A DNA stretch of 64,000 bases from CAVYVZ01 sp963772065 (lineage in GTDB: Bacteria; Acidobacteriota; Vicinamibacteria; Vicinamibacterales; UBA2999), in assembly GCA_963772065.1 (NCBI GenBank), contig CAVYVZ010000009.1:620001-684000 (forward strand), read 5' to 3'. The position numbers and the translations under genes are program-made. Below the pieces are notes generated by a model. It saw only the letters and a program-made list of their open reading frames with translations, was not told where the DNA came from and ran no database searches. Positions 7,608 through 16,588 of this stretch are shown here, piece by piece. Each line of letters starts with the position of its first letter. Position 1 is the stretch's first letter.

Positions 7608-8823
7608 CGCGCGTTTCCAACCGCATGGCCAGGTGGTGAAGGAACAGCCCAACGTCCGTCACCACACCCACAGTCTGGGTACTTCCTCGGTCGCTGAGCT
7701 TCGTCACTACAGCCGGATTGATGTCTACGCAGACGACGCGGACCCATGCCGGGAGCATATTGCCGACGCCGATGCTGTGCAGCATAGACGAGAGCATCAG
7801 CACCATCTGCACATTTTTGCCCAGTGCATCGGCGTACTGGTCCTGCGCCTGGATCAAATCCATGACGGTATCCGGCAGCGGCCCATCGTCCCGTATGCTG
7901 CCGGCCAGGACATACTCCACGCTGTGCTTCACGCACTCGTACATGATCCCCGAGCGCAGCACGCCGCTTTCGACGGCTTGCCGGATGCTGCCGGCCCGGT
8001 TGATGGCGTTGATCGCGACCATGTGGTTGCGATGGCCCTGCTCGACCGGTGCCCCGGCGGCGAGATCGATCCCGAGCGAGGTGCCGGAGAGTGCGTACTC
8101 GATGTCATGCACGGCGAGCGCGTTTCCCGCGAGGACGACGTCGACGTACCCGAGGCGGATCAGTGCGGAGAAATATTCGGCGCCGCCCGTGTGGACGACG
8201 ACCGGCCCGGCCACGGCCGCAATCCGGCCGCCTTGCCGCTTGACGTCGCGCATCATCGCCGCGATGCGGCCGACGCTCGCCTCGACGCGCCGTTCCGACG
8301 AGACGTCGTTGCTCATGAAGGCGAAGCCGAGCCGATCGCGTTCGCGAAACTCGGGTGTCACCCGGATGCCGTCGTGTCCGACGACGACGAGTTCCCCTGC
8401 GCGCACGTCGCGCAGCTTGCGGCATTCGGCGCGGCTGCCGTTGACCACGATCACCGCATCCATGCGCTGCTGCTGCACCTCGACCCATCGCCCGGCCAGC
8501 CGGACATGCGTCCGGTAGTTCGTGGTCGAATAGAAATCGTCGGGGACGCATCGGTCCTTCTCGGCCGGCCGGGCGATGACGTCCGATTCGCGGAGCGGAT
8601 GGCAGCCGAAGGCCGTCAGCTCCTGGAGCAGCTCGGCGAGCGCCGTTTCGGTCGGCGCGGTGAGCCGCATCTCGATACGCGAGACCTCATCGTTGGTGCG
8701 GCCGATATCGAAGCGCACGATCTCGTAGTTCGAGTTGAGCTCGATCACCTTGTCCATGATGGAGCTGAGGTGGCCCGAGTCGATGAGGTGGCCCCGTGCC
8801 TCGACGGTTTCGCTGGCCGGCAT
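7597..8823 (-). CDS. LOR/SDH-domain protein (TIGR00300 family; ornithine cyclodeaminase-like)
   Basis: A 408-residue cytosolic protein matching the TIGR00300/LOR-SDH family in length and motifs. The N-terminal domain includes ARGHLIDSGHLSSIMD, DIGRTNDEVSR and FYSTTNYRTHVR. The C-terminal domain carries VAGPVVVHTGGAEYFSALIR, LAGNALAVHDIEYALSGTSL and NAINRAGSIRQAVESG. Archaeal and cyanobacterial relatives have been linked to ornithine conversion (ornithine cyclodeaminase activity, or the C-terminal half of the arginine dihydrolase ArgZ/AgrE), which would place it in arginine/proline metabolism. That activity is inferred from the family only. A TACAAT hexamer lies 8 nt before the ATG at 8823. 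Confidence 0.75.
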   Translation of the reverse strand: MPASETVEARGHLIDSGHLSSIMDKVIELNSNYEIVRFDIGRTNDEVSRIEMRLTAPTETALAELLQELTAFGCHPLRESDVIARPAEKDRCVPDDFYSTTNYRTHVRLAGRWVEVQQQRMDAVIVVNGSRAECRKLRDVRAGELVVVGHDGIRVTPEFRERDRLGFAFMSNDVSSERRVEASVGRIAAMMRDVKRQGGRIAAVAGPVVVHTGGAEYFSALIRLGYVDVVLAGNALAVHDIEYALSGTSLGIDLAAGAPVEQGHRNHMVAINAINRAGSIRQAVESGVLRSGIMYECVKHSVEYVLAGSIRDDGPLPDTVMDLIQAQDQYADALGKNVQMVLMLSSMLHSIGVGNMLPAWVRVVCVDINPAVVTKLSDRGSTQTVGVVTDVGLFLHHLAMRLETRDET

Positions 8824-8846
8824 GCGGACACATTGTAGTTCCCGGC

Positions 8847-9317
8847 ATGCTTGATGCAGCGGCTGGGCTCGCGGAGGAAGCCGCGGAGGAAGCCATGCCC
8901 GAACAAAAGCGGCGTCGACGGGCGGCCGTGCTGGGAGTGCCCGCGGTGATCGTGGCGGTGCTGTCGCTGGCCGCGCTCTGGCGGGTTGGGACTCCGCCCG
9001 ACGGCGAACCTGGCGCGGCGGGCACGATTGGGCTGAACCCGGACCGGCGTGCGTCGCTCGATCGGGTGCAGGTGCGCCAGCTCACGAGCGACCACACATT
9101 CTGGGCGGGGGCGCTCGACGAGGAGCCGGTATTCATCGCCTCCGACAAGCCGATCCATCTCGAGCCCGGCTCGGAGATCTCAGTCGAAGGTCGCGTCGAA
9201 GCCGCGCCCGAAGTCGACGCCGCGAGGCGTCGGTGGGGTATCGACGAGGCCACCGCGCGCGCGGTTCGCGAGCGCGGTGTCTACGTACGAGCGTCCCGCA
9301 TTACGCCGCTTCGCTGA
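8847..9317 (+). CDS. Membrane-anchored protein of unknown function
   Basis: A 156-residue protein (140 if started at 8895). It has a basic cytosolic lead (PEQKRRRR), one transmembrane helix (AAVLGVPAVIVAVLSLAALW) and an exported domain of about 100 residues (VQVRQLTSDHTFW, GALDEEPVFIASDK, GSEISVEGRVEAAP) that looks like a small beta-barrel or OB-type fold. Two starts compete. ATG 8847 lies only 23 bp from the divergent gene, with a TGTAGT element 7 nt upstream, like other leaderless starts in this window; ATG 8895 has GGAGGAAGCC directly upstream. The family is not recognised. The end overlaps the convergent SDR gene by 17 bases. Confidence 0.6.
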   Translation: MLDAAAGLAEEAAEEAMPEQKRRRRAAVLGVPAVIVAVLSLAALWRVGTPPDGEPGAAGTIGLNPDRRASLDRVQVRQLTSDHTFWAGALDEEPVFIASDKPIHLEPGSEISVEGRVEAAPEVDAARRRWGIDEATARAVRERGVYVRASRITPLR

Positions 9318-10318
9318 CCTCACCGCGCTTTCGAAGCGTTGCGACGAGCAGCGCGCCGATGGCGATAGCCGGAATCACCCGTCCGACATCGGAGAGCGCC
9401 GCACGCGTGTACGCACTGCGGTTCAGCGTGGCTCGCTCGGTGGGTCCGCGGCGCCGGCCGTCGCGCTGCGGCTCGTAGAGGGCATCGTCGCGTCGCGCCG
9501 GCTCGTCGCGCTTCTGCTGATCGAACATCGTCGATTCCATGTACAGATCGGTGAGGCGCGGAGCGACGGCGCCGATCGCGGTGAGCATCCGGCCTGCGCC
9601 CCCGACCGTGATCTCGCGTGTCGGGTTCTCGGCGCAGCGGAGGATCGCGCGCGCCACGACTTCCGGCGCGTAGACCGGCGGCGGGAACTCGGGCGCCGCC
9701 TCCATGTAGTTGCCGGCGTGTTCGATGAACGGCGTGTTGGTCGCTGACGGCTTGAGGAGCGTCACGGAGATTGGCGCGCGCTCTTCCTCGAGCTCCATGC
9801 GGAGCGCGTCGGTGTAGCCTTTGACCGCCTGCTTGGATGCGCTGTAGATACCGAGCAGCGGCGTCGCGCGATCCGAGACGATGGAGCCGATGTTGATCAG
9901 CGCGCCGCCATGCCGCTTGAGATGCGGCACGGCCGTCCGGCAGCCATGCACGACGCCCCAGAAGTTGATGTCGAAGAGCCGCCGCTTGTCGGCCAGCGGG
10001 ATGTCCTCGATGCGTCCGTACAGGCCGAGCCCGGCGTTGTTGATCCAGGTGTCGAAGCCGCCGAACTCGCGGATGGCCCTCCGTCCGATGTCCTCGACCG
10101 CCCCGGGATCGGCGACGTCAGCCACGACGAATGTGGCGCGGCCGCCGCGCAGCTCGAATCCGCTCGACGGCCTTTCGCAGGTCGTCTTCGTTCCGCGAGC
10201 TCAGCACCACGCGGGCGCCTGCTTCGGCCGCCATTTCCGCCGCGGTGAGTCCGATGCCGCTGGATGCGCCGGTGATCACGATCACCTGGTCCTCTAGCTT
10301 CTTCAGTTTGATCCGCAT
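9301..10318 (-). CDS. SDR-family oxidoreductase (one frame break)
   Basis: A classical short-chain dehydrogenase of ~338 residues. The N-terminus from ATG 10318 reads KLEDQVIVITGASSGIGLTA, with the NAD(P) motif TGxxxGIG, and SSRNEDDL. Near 10148 one extra base shifts the frame, and the sequence continues GGRATFVVADVADPGAVED. Further on are NNAGLG, the serine in INIGSIVSD and the catalytic YSASK. A C-terminal extension of about 90 residues ends in a hydrophobic helix (VIPAIAIGALLVATL), so the protein may be membrane-attached. Cytosolic SDRs of this DltE-like subgroup act on varied substrates, and none can be assigned here. Confidence 0.85.
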
Positions 10319-10406
10319 ACGTCCTCCACTGCTCAACCGGCATCGGCTGCAATGCGATGGCCAGCCTCGGTGGACGCGCGCCTCAGGGGGCGGCGACAAT
10401 AGCGGC

Positions 10407-10940
10407 GTGTACGTGCTGCGCCGGCGGATGCTCGACACACCGATCGGTCGGATGCTCGGCCTCGCGTCCGAATCCGGGCTGGTCGCGCTGGAGTTCTCGA
10501 AAGTCGAGCGGCACGAACGGCTCGAGGCACGCTTGCGGCGCTGGCTTCCGTCGCATGCCATCGAAGACGGATCGAACGGCGCCCTCGATGCGGCGGCGGC
10601 GTGGCTGCGCGAGTATTTTGCGGGCCGGGCCGCAGACCCTGTCGCACCGCCGCTCGTCATGCACGGCACCGAGTTCGAGCGTCGCGTGTGGGAGCGTCTG
10701 CTCGCCATTCCCGCAGGGCGCACCCGCTCGTACGGCGACATCGCCGCCGACCTCGGCGTCCGCAACGGCGCCCGGGCGGTTGGACTCGCCAATGGCTCCA
10801 ACCCGCTGGCCATCGTCGTCCCGTGCCACCGCGTGATCGGGACGAACGGCACGCTGACCGGCTACGGCGGCGGCCTCGATCGCAAGCAATGGCTCCTCGA
10901 GCACGAACGTCGCTGGTCGGCGACGCCTCGGCTGTTCTAG
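10407..10940 (+). CDS. ogt: Methylated-DNA--protein-cysteine methyltransferase
   Basis: A suicide repair enzyme that takes the alkyl group from O6-alkylguanine onto its own cysteine. The 177-residue protein has the N-terminal ribonuclease-like domain (about 1-85) and the C-terminal DNA-binding domain with the helix-turn-helix segment SYGDIAADLG, the arginine-finger region GARAVGLANGSNPLAI and the active site VVPCHRVIG (Cys140). The GTG at 10407 is used because it places the conserved LDTPIGRMLG segment correctly; ATG 10428 is an alternative. No AdaA-type regulatory domain is fused. The gene stands alone between the SDR and the PadR operon. Confidence 0.92.
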   Translation: MYVLRRRMLDTPIGRMLGLASESGLVALEFSKVERHERLEARLRRWLPSHAIEDGSNGALDAAAAWLREYFAGRAADPVAPPLVMHGTEFERRVWERLLAIPAGRTRSYGDIAADLGVRNGARAVGLANGSNPLAIVVPCHRVIGTNGTLTGYGGGLDRKQWLLEHERRWSATPRLF

Positions 10941-10984
10941 CGGCGCCAACCTTTCGCACGCGTGGACCGTCTGTAGCGGTGGCC

Positions 10985-11012
10985 TTGACACTCTATCGGG
11001 TGTCGCTATAGT
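10985..11012 (+). promoter_or_regulatory. Promoter of the PadR-ADOP operon with internal inverted repeat
   Basis: TTGACA (10985-10990), a 16-base spacer and TATAGT (11007-11012) form an almost ideal sigma-70 promoter. The ATG follows 9 bases later, leaving almost no leader. GACAC (10987-10991) and GTGTC (11000-11004) form an inverted repeat with an 8-base gap between the -35 and -10, a good position for autorepression by the PadR protein. Confidence 0.75.
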
Positions 11013-11021
11013 TATCGGTTC

Positions 11022-11390
11022 ATGGTGAAACGCCGCTTCGATCCCGAGCCATATCTGCCGCTCACGCCGCCGATGTTCCAGGTCCTGGTGGCGCTCGCCG
11101 ACGGCGACAAGCATGGCTACGCCATCATCAAGGAAATCCACCGACGCACCGACGGCAAGGTGCGGCTGAGCGCCGGCACGCTCTACGCGCTGATCAAACG
11201 CTTCGTCCGCGAGGGCCTGATCGTCGAGTGCGACGAGCGGCCCGACCCGTCGCTCGACGACGAGCGGCGGCGTTATTACCGGCTCTCCGACAACGGCCGG
11301 GCGGTGGCCGTCGCCGAGGCGCGCCGCATGGAGGAGGCCGTCGGCCAGGCGCGCGCGAAGCTGCTGCCGCGGAAGCCGCGAACCGCGTGA
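11022..11390 (+). CDS. PadR-family transcriptional regulator
   Basis: A 122-residue winged-helix repressor. Characteristic stretches are MFQVLVALADGDKHGYAIIK (recognition-helix region), GTLYALIKRFVREGLI and ERRRYYRLSDNGRAVA (the beta-wing). Only a short helical C-terminus follows, so it belongs to the small PadR type that dimerises through the last helix. It lies 9 bases upstream of a large orphan permease and shares its promoter. PadR proteins repress until a small molecule, often a phenolic or drug, binds. Effector unknown. Its closest neighbour in the window is the PadR at 23452, with which it shares the LxLTPxxF start and DERPDP...DDERRRYYRL. Confidence 0.88.
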   Translation: MVKRRFDPEPYLPLTPPMFQVLVALADGDKHGYAIIKEIHRRTDGKVRLSAGTLYALIKRFVREGLIVECDERPDPSLDDERRRYYRLSDNGRAVAVAEARRMEEAVGQARAKLLPRKPRTA

Positions 11391-11399
11391 GGAGGCCCC

Positions 11400-13979
11400 A
11401 TGTCCAAGCAGATGCCGTCAAGGCAGATGCGGTTCTTCCGACGCCTTCTCCGGCTGCTGCCGGCGGACTTTCAAGCCGACTACGCGCGCGACATGGAGCG
11501 GACGTTCCATAGTCAGCATCGCGAGGCGCGCGAACGAGGCGCACGGAGCGTGCTGTGGCTCTGGTTCGAGACCGTCAGCGATCTTCTGCACACCGCGCCG
11601 CGGGAGCACATCGCGCAGGTGGCGCAGGATGTCCGCTACGCGGGGCGCACGATGGCGAGCCGCCCGGCGCTGGCTCTCGTCACCGCTCTCGTCTTCGCAA
11701 TCGGTATCGGCGGTACCACGGCGGTGTTCTCGGTGGTGGATGCGGCGCTGCTCCGCCCCGTGCCCTTCGACGATGCGGCGCGCCTGGCAGCGGTCCGCGA
11801 GCAGACGCCGCAGGATTCGCAGCCGTGGGAGCTCTCGTATCCGTCGTTCGTCGAGCTGCAGCGCGAGGCGAGAAGCTTCGAGCACCTCGCCGCGTACATG
11901 CGAAACGGCGTGGTGATTGGCGGGCCAGAACCCATCCCCACCGATGCGGTGCTCGTTTCGGCCAATCTGCTCGACACGCTCCGCGTCCGGCCGTTTGCGG
12001 GACGCGGGTTCAGTGCCGTCGAGGACGCGCCTCGCGGTGCGGCGGTCGCGCTCGTCGGACACAATCTCGCGCGCGCGCGGTTCGGCTCGGCGGAGGCCGC
12101 CGTGGGCCAGTCGCTGACGATCGACAACCGCGCCACGACGATTGTCGGCGTGCTCTCCGACAGCTTCCGATTTCCTGACGCCGAGGTGAGCGTGTGGCTG
12201 CCCATCGGCCAAATGGCCGACGAGCCGTGGATGCGCAACCGCGAGGTTCATGTCGCCCTCGTCGTTGGCCGGTTGGCGCCGGGAGCGTCGCTCGAAAGCG
12301 CGCGGGCGGAACTGAGCGCGTGGACATCCGCGCGGGAGGCACGCGAACCCGATACCGATGTCGGGCATCGCATCGTCATCGCCTCCCTGGCGGAGCAGGT
12401 GAGCCGCGGCGCGCGGCCGGCGGTGACGGCATTGGCTGGCGCGGTGCTTCTGCTCCTCGTCGTGACCTGCAGCAGCGTGGGGCTGCTGTTTCTCACTCGC
12501 GCCGCCAGCCGAGCGCCCGAAGTCGCCATTCGTCTCTCCCTCGGCGCCAGCTACGGGAGGATTGTCCGCCAGTTCCTCACGGAGTCGCTGTGCGGAGCCG
12601 CCGCCGGCGCCGCGCTCGGCGTCGCGGCCGCGTACTCTCTGCTCGCGTTTCTCGTGCGTGGACTCGGCGACGCGCTGCCCCCATTCGTCGTGCCGTCAAT
12701 CGACGGCGCCGCGGTCGGTGCGGCGGCTGCGTGCACGATCCTGGCAGCGGTGCTGGCTGGCATCGTGCCGGCAGCCAGCGCGATCGCACGTGTCGGGGTC
12801 TCGTCGGCAGCACCTCCACGGACGCGTCAGCGTCTCGTCATCGTCCAGGTCGCGGTCTCATGCGTGCTCGTCGTCGTGGCCGGCCTTCTCGGTCGAAGCC
12901 TGGATCGATTGCTCCGCGTGGACATGGGCTTCCGATCGGACCACCTCCTGGTGATGCGCGTGACCACGCTCACCGCGCCTTCCGACGAGCCGCTGGCGAT
13001 GACGCGCTTCTACCAGACGGCATCGGCGAGGCTTCGCGCGCTGCCCGGCGTAGCGGGCGTGGCGGTCGTGAGCAGACCTCCGGTGGAACCGGGCTCGAAG
13101 GGGGATTTGACGGTTGAAGGGCAGCCCCGGCGAACCTCACCGGTCGCCACGTATCGTCGCGTGCTTCCCGGCTATTTCGCTACGCTCGGGATTCGCCTTA
13201 TCGAGGGTCGCGACTTCATCGAGCGTGATGGCACCGGCGAGGCCGTGGCGATCGTCAGCGCTTCCGTGGCGCGCCGGTTCTGGCCGGCGGGGCAGGCCAT
13301 CGGCAAACGGATCAAGGTCGGACCGGCCGAGCGGGAACCATGGCTGCGGATCGTCGGCGTCGTCGCGGACGTGCGCAACGCGTCGCTCGAGGACGGGTTC
13401 GACCTTGCGATGTACGAGCCGCACACGCAGCGGCCGTGGAACGGCATGTTCATGATGGTCCGGACCACCGGAGAGCCAACCGCCGTCACGGACGCGGTCC
13501 GCCGCGCGCTGCGTCAAGTCGAGGCGCAGCTGCTCATCTCGTCGGTGTCGACCATGGAGCAGCGGATCGCCGACTCGGTTGCGTCCCGGCGATTCCACAC
13601 GGTGGTCGTCGGCGCATTTGCGGTCACCACGCTTCTACTGGTTGCTCTGGCGCTCTATGGAGTGGTCGGTTCCTGGGTGACGTCGCATGCACGGGAGCTC
13701 GGGATCCGCGCCGCGGTCGGTGCCTCTGCCTCCGACCTGCTGCGGGCCGTGATGATCGAAGGGCTGCGCCCGGCAGTCGGCGGCCTCGCGCTGGGGCTGT
13801 GCGGCGGTTGGATTGCCGCGTCGGCGGCGCGCGCGCTCCTGTTCGAGGTGGACGCCCACGACCCGTCGATCTTCGCCCTCACCAGCGGTGTCGTGCTCAC
13901 CGTGGCGATTGCCTCGTGCTGGCTTCCGGCGCGTCGAGCGATGCTCCTCGATCCGAGCAGCGCGCTCCGATCGGAATGA
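11400..13979 (+). CDS. ADOP-family orphan permease (MacB/FtsX type, duplicated)
   Basis: An 859-residue membrane protein with an N-terminal cytosolic lead (about 1-75, with LPADFQADYARDMERTF), then two copies of the unit MacB periplasmic domain plus FtsX permease domain. The first transmembrane helix contains LVFAIGIGGTTAVFSVVDAA; the first FtsX block includes VAIRLSLGASYGRIVRQFLT; the second ends with RELGIRAAVGASASDLLRAV and LPARRAMLLDPSSALRSE. There is no Walker motif and no ATPase gene nearby, as described for the acidobacterial duplicated orphan permease family (TIGR03434). Probable role: envelope transport or mechanotransmission; unproven. It follows PadR by 9 bases and overlaps the next permease by ATGA. 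Confidence 0.88.
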   Translation: MSKQMPSRQMRFFRRLLRLLPADFQADYARDMERTFHSQHREARERGARSVLWLWFETVSDLLHTAPREHIAQVAQDVRYAGRTMASRPALALVTALVFAIGIGGTTAVFSVVDAALLRPVPFDDAARLAAVREQTPQDSQPWELSYPSFVELQREARSFEHLAAYMRNGVVIGGPEPIPTDAVLVSANLLDTLRVRPFAGRGFSAVEDAPRGAAVALVGHNLARARFGSAEAAVGQSLTIDNRATTIVGVLSDSFRFPDAEVSVWLPIGQMADEPWMRNREVHVALVVGRLAPGASLESARAELSAWTSAREAREPDTDVGHRIVIASLAEQVSRGARPAVTALAGAVLLLLVVTCSSVGLLFLTRAASRAPEVAIRLSLGASYGRIVRQFLTESLCGAAAGAALGVAAAYSLLAFLVRGLGDALPPFVVPSIDGAAVGAAAACTILAAVLAGIVPAASAIARVGVSSAAPPRTRQRLVIVQVAVSCVLVVVAGLLGRSLDRLLRVDMGFRSDHLLVMRVTTLTAPSDEPLAMTRFYQTASARLRALPGVAGVAVVSRPPVEPGSKGDLTVEGQPRRTSPVATYRRVLPGYFATLGIRLIEGRDFIERDGTGEAVAIVSASVARRFWPAGQAIGKRIKVGPAEREPWLRIVGVVADVRNASLEDGFDLAMYEPHTQRPWNGMFMMVRTTGEPTAVTDAVRRALRQVEAQLLISSVSTMEQRIADSVASRRFHTVVVGAFAVTTLLLVALALYGVVGSWVTSHARELGIRAAVGASASDLLRAVMIEGLRPAVGGLALGLCGGWIAASAARALLFEVDAHDPSIFALTSGVVLTVAIASCWLPARRAMLLDPSSALRSE

Positions 13980-16588
13980 CCATGGATAACAGGACGCGAT
14001 GGTTCCGCCGCCTCCTTCGGCTGTTGCCGGCGGACTTTCAAGCCGACTACGCGCGCGACATGGAGCGGACGTTCGCCAGCCAGCAGCGCGACGCGCGCCA
14101 GCGAGGAGGCCGCGTTCTCGTGCGGCTGTGGTACGAAACGATCGCGGACCTCCTGCGTACGGCGCCGCGCGAGCATGCCAGCCAGCTCGCGCAGGACGTG
14201 TCGTACGCCCTCCGCGACCTCAGGCGCCGCCCGGGCCCCACGGCCGCCGCCGTCGCCACGCTTGCGGTCGGCATCGGCAGCGTCGCTGCGATTCTCAGCA
14301 TCGTCAACGGCATCGACTGGCGGCCGCTTGGTTATCCGGACCCGGACCGGCTCGTGTTCGTGCAGGAGCGCTTCAAGGGCGAGATCTCAGACACGACGGG
14401 GTACCAGACGTTCGATGACTGGAGGAGACGGAGCCGGTCGTTCGTAGACATCGCGGCGATGGCGTCGATGGTGACCACGCTCGCGGAAGGAGGCGAACCG
14501 GAGCAGGTGGCCGTCATGCGCGTCACGCCGGGCTACTTCCGCGTGATCGGCATCGAGCCGGCGCTCGGGCGGGCATTCACGGAGGCTGAGAACCGCTGGG
14601 CCAACCGCCGGTTCGTCGTGTTGAGCGAGCGCCTGTGGAAGCGGCGCTACCGGTCGGACCCGCGAATCGTCGGGCGCGCCATCTCGCTCGGCGGACGGCC
14701 GTACGTCGTAACAGGCGTGATGCGGGATACCGGCGAGGATCTGATCGCGGAAGGTGTCTTCGAGGGCGCGGAGGTGTGGGTCCCGCTGGCCTACGACGCG
14801 ACGCTTCCGTTCTCGTGCCGGACGTGCCGCCACATACGTGTGGCGGGGCGGCTCAAGTCCGACGTCACGTCGGCGCAGGCGCAGGCCGACGTGGACCGCA
14901 TCACCCAGCAGCTCGCTCGAGAGCACCCCTCGTCCTACACGGGAGCCGGAGCGGAGGTGGCACGGGTGGCCGACGTCGTGCTCGGGCCGATTCGGCCGGC
15001 ACTCTACCTGCTTCTCGGAGCGGTCGGCGTGCTGCTGCTCATTGCAGGCATCAACGTCGCCAACTTACTGCTCGTCCGCTCTGTGGAGCGCGGTCCAGAG
15101 ATTGCGACACGGCGTGCGCTAGGCGTCGCCACCGGTCGGCTCGTTCGTCAGCTGTTCACCGAGAGCCTTGTCCTCGCGGCCATCGGGGCGGTGTGCGGCG
15201 TGGCGCTCGCGTATGCGGCCGTACGGGGCCTATCCGCGCTCGCCCCCACCGATCTCCCACGGATCGATCGAGTGGTTCTGGACGGGCGGGTCCTCGGCGT
15301 CACGATGGTGATCGCATGCGGCATGGGACTCTTGTTCGGGCTGATGCCGGCCTGGCAGCTCGCGTCGGCGGATCTGACCGCATTCCTGCGCGGCGCGCGT
15401 GCGCAGGTTGCCGGCGGCGGCCGCGCGGGGCGGGTGCTGGTCGCGGGCAACGTCGCTCTCGCGCTGGTGCTGCTGGGCATCAGCGCCTTGCTCGGCCGCA
15501 GCTTCGTGCATCTGCTTCGCGTCGATCCGGGCTTTGACCCGTCGGGCGTAGTCACCGCCGAGATCTCGCTCGCGGGTCCAACCTACGCGGAGAACGAACC
15601 GGCGCTCGCGTTCTATCGGCGCGTTGTCACAGAGCTGTCGGCGCACGGCGATGAAACCGCGTTCACGTCACAGCTCCCCGTCGGCGAACAGAACGACCGG
15701 GCAGGGTTTCACGTCGTGGGACGTGTCGGTGAAAATCCCGAAGACGCCCCCATGGCCGATCGATTCGCGGTCACCCCCGGTTACTTCACCACGATGCGGC
15801 TGCCGCTCCTGCGAGGTCGCGACTTCAACGACCGCGATGTCGAGAAATCTCCGCCTGTCGCGATCATCAATCGGACGGCTGCAAGGCAGATGTTCGGTGA
15901 TGCCGATCCGCTCGGGAGGCATATCATGCTCGGCGGTGCGGACGGCCCCAGGCGAGAAATCGTCGGCGTGGTCGGCGATGTGCGGCATCGAGGCCTCGGC
16001 GAGCCGATCTCCTTGCAGGCGTACATTCCCGTGGCCCAGTGGTCGGACGGCCCGGTCCGGTTGGTGATGCGGACGAGAGAGGGCGTCGGATCGGCGGCGT
16101 CTCGCATCCGGCAAGCCGTTGCCGATGTCGATAGATCGCAGGCCGTACACAATCTGCGCACGTTCGACATGGTGCTGGCCGCCACGCTGGCCGAACGCCG
16201 GTTCCTGCTGTGGCTCATCGGTGCGTTCGCGGCCGCGGCCCTGCTGCTTGCCGTCATCGGCGTGTACGGCGTCGTCAGCTATGTCGTGGCTCAACGCCGC
16301 CGCGACCTCGGATTGCGCGTGGCCCTCGGAGCGGCAGGCGCGGACATACGCCGCCTCGTGCTGGGGATCGGCATGACGCCCGTGGTCATCGGGTTGACGA
16401 TCGGCCTGGTCCTGGTGACGGCGGCCACGCGGCCGGTCGAAGCGATGCTGTTTTCCGTCGAACGGTTCGACCTTGTCAGCATCGGCGGCGCCGCTGGCCT
16501 GCTGTTCGCGAGCGCGTTCCTCGCGTGCTATCTGCCGGCGCGGCGCGCCATGCGCGTCGATCCCATCTCCGCGCTTCGCGCTGAATAG
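13976..16588 (+). CDS. ADOP-family orphan permease, second gene of the operon
   Basis: 870 residues from the ATG at 13976, which overlaps the stop of the preceding permease; ATG 13982 is nearly equivalent. The frame is open upstream to 13340, but that part lies inside the previous gene and is not protein-like. The architecture matches its neighbour: cytosolic N-terminus with LPADFQADYARDMERTF, MacB periplasmic domain, FtsX block (GPEIATRRALGVATGRLVRQ), a second periplasmic domain (GYFTTMRLPLLRGRDFNDRD, VVGDVRHRG) and a last FtsX block ending LPARRAMRVDPISALRAE. Bases 14025-14074 are identical to 11458-11507 of the upstream gene, although the rest has diverged. No ATPase partner is present. 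Confidence 0.88.
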   Translation: MTMDNRTRWFRRLLRLLPADFQADYARDMERTFASQQRDARQRGGRVLVRLWYETIADLLRTAPREHASQLAQDVSYALRDLRRRPGPTAAAVATLAVGIGSVAAILSIVNGIDWRPLGYPDPDRLVFVQERFKGEISDTTGYQTFDDWRRRSRSFVDIAAMASMVTTLAEGGEPEQVAVMRVTPGYFRVIGIEPALGRAFTEAENRWANRRFVVLSERLWKRRYRSDPRIVGRAISLGGRPYVVTGVMRDTGEDLIAEGVFEGAEVWVPLAYDATLPFSCRTCRHIRVAGRLKSDVTSAQAQADVDRITQQLAREHPSSYTGAGAEVARVADVVLGPIRPALYLLLGAVGVLLLIAGINVANLLLVRSVERGPEIATRRALGVATGRLVRQLFTESLVLAAIGAVCGVALAYAAVRGLSALAPTDLPRIDRVVLDGRVLGVTMVIACGMGLLFGLMPAWQLASADLTAFLRGARAQVAGGGRAGRVLVAGNVALALVLLGISALLGRSFVHLLRVDPGFDPSGVVTAEISLAGPTYAENEPALAFYRRVVTELSAHGDETAFTSQLPVGEQNDRAGFHVVGRVGENPEDAPMADRFAVTPGYFTTMRLPLLRGRDFNDRDVEKSPPVAIINRTAARQMFGDADPLGRHIMLGGADGPRREIVGVVGDVRHRGLGEPISLQAYIPVAQWSDGPVRLVMRTREGVGSAASRIRQAVADVDRSQAVHNLRTFDMVLAATLAERRFLLWLIGAFAAAALLLAVIGVYGVVSYVVAQRRRDLGLRVALGAAGADIRRLVLGIGMTPVVIGLTIGLVLVTAATRPVEAMLFSVERFDLVSIGGAAGLLFASAFLACYLPARRAMRVDPISALRAE

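Noticed and set aside
13340..13975. 212-codon upstream extension of the second permease
   Set aside because: It lies entirely inside the preceding permease gene and reads as arginine/alanine-rich shadow sequence. The family N-terminus begins at 13976.
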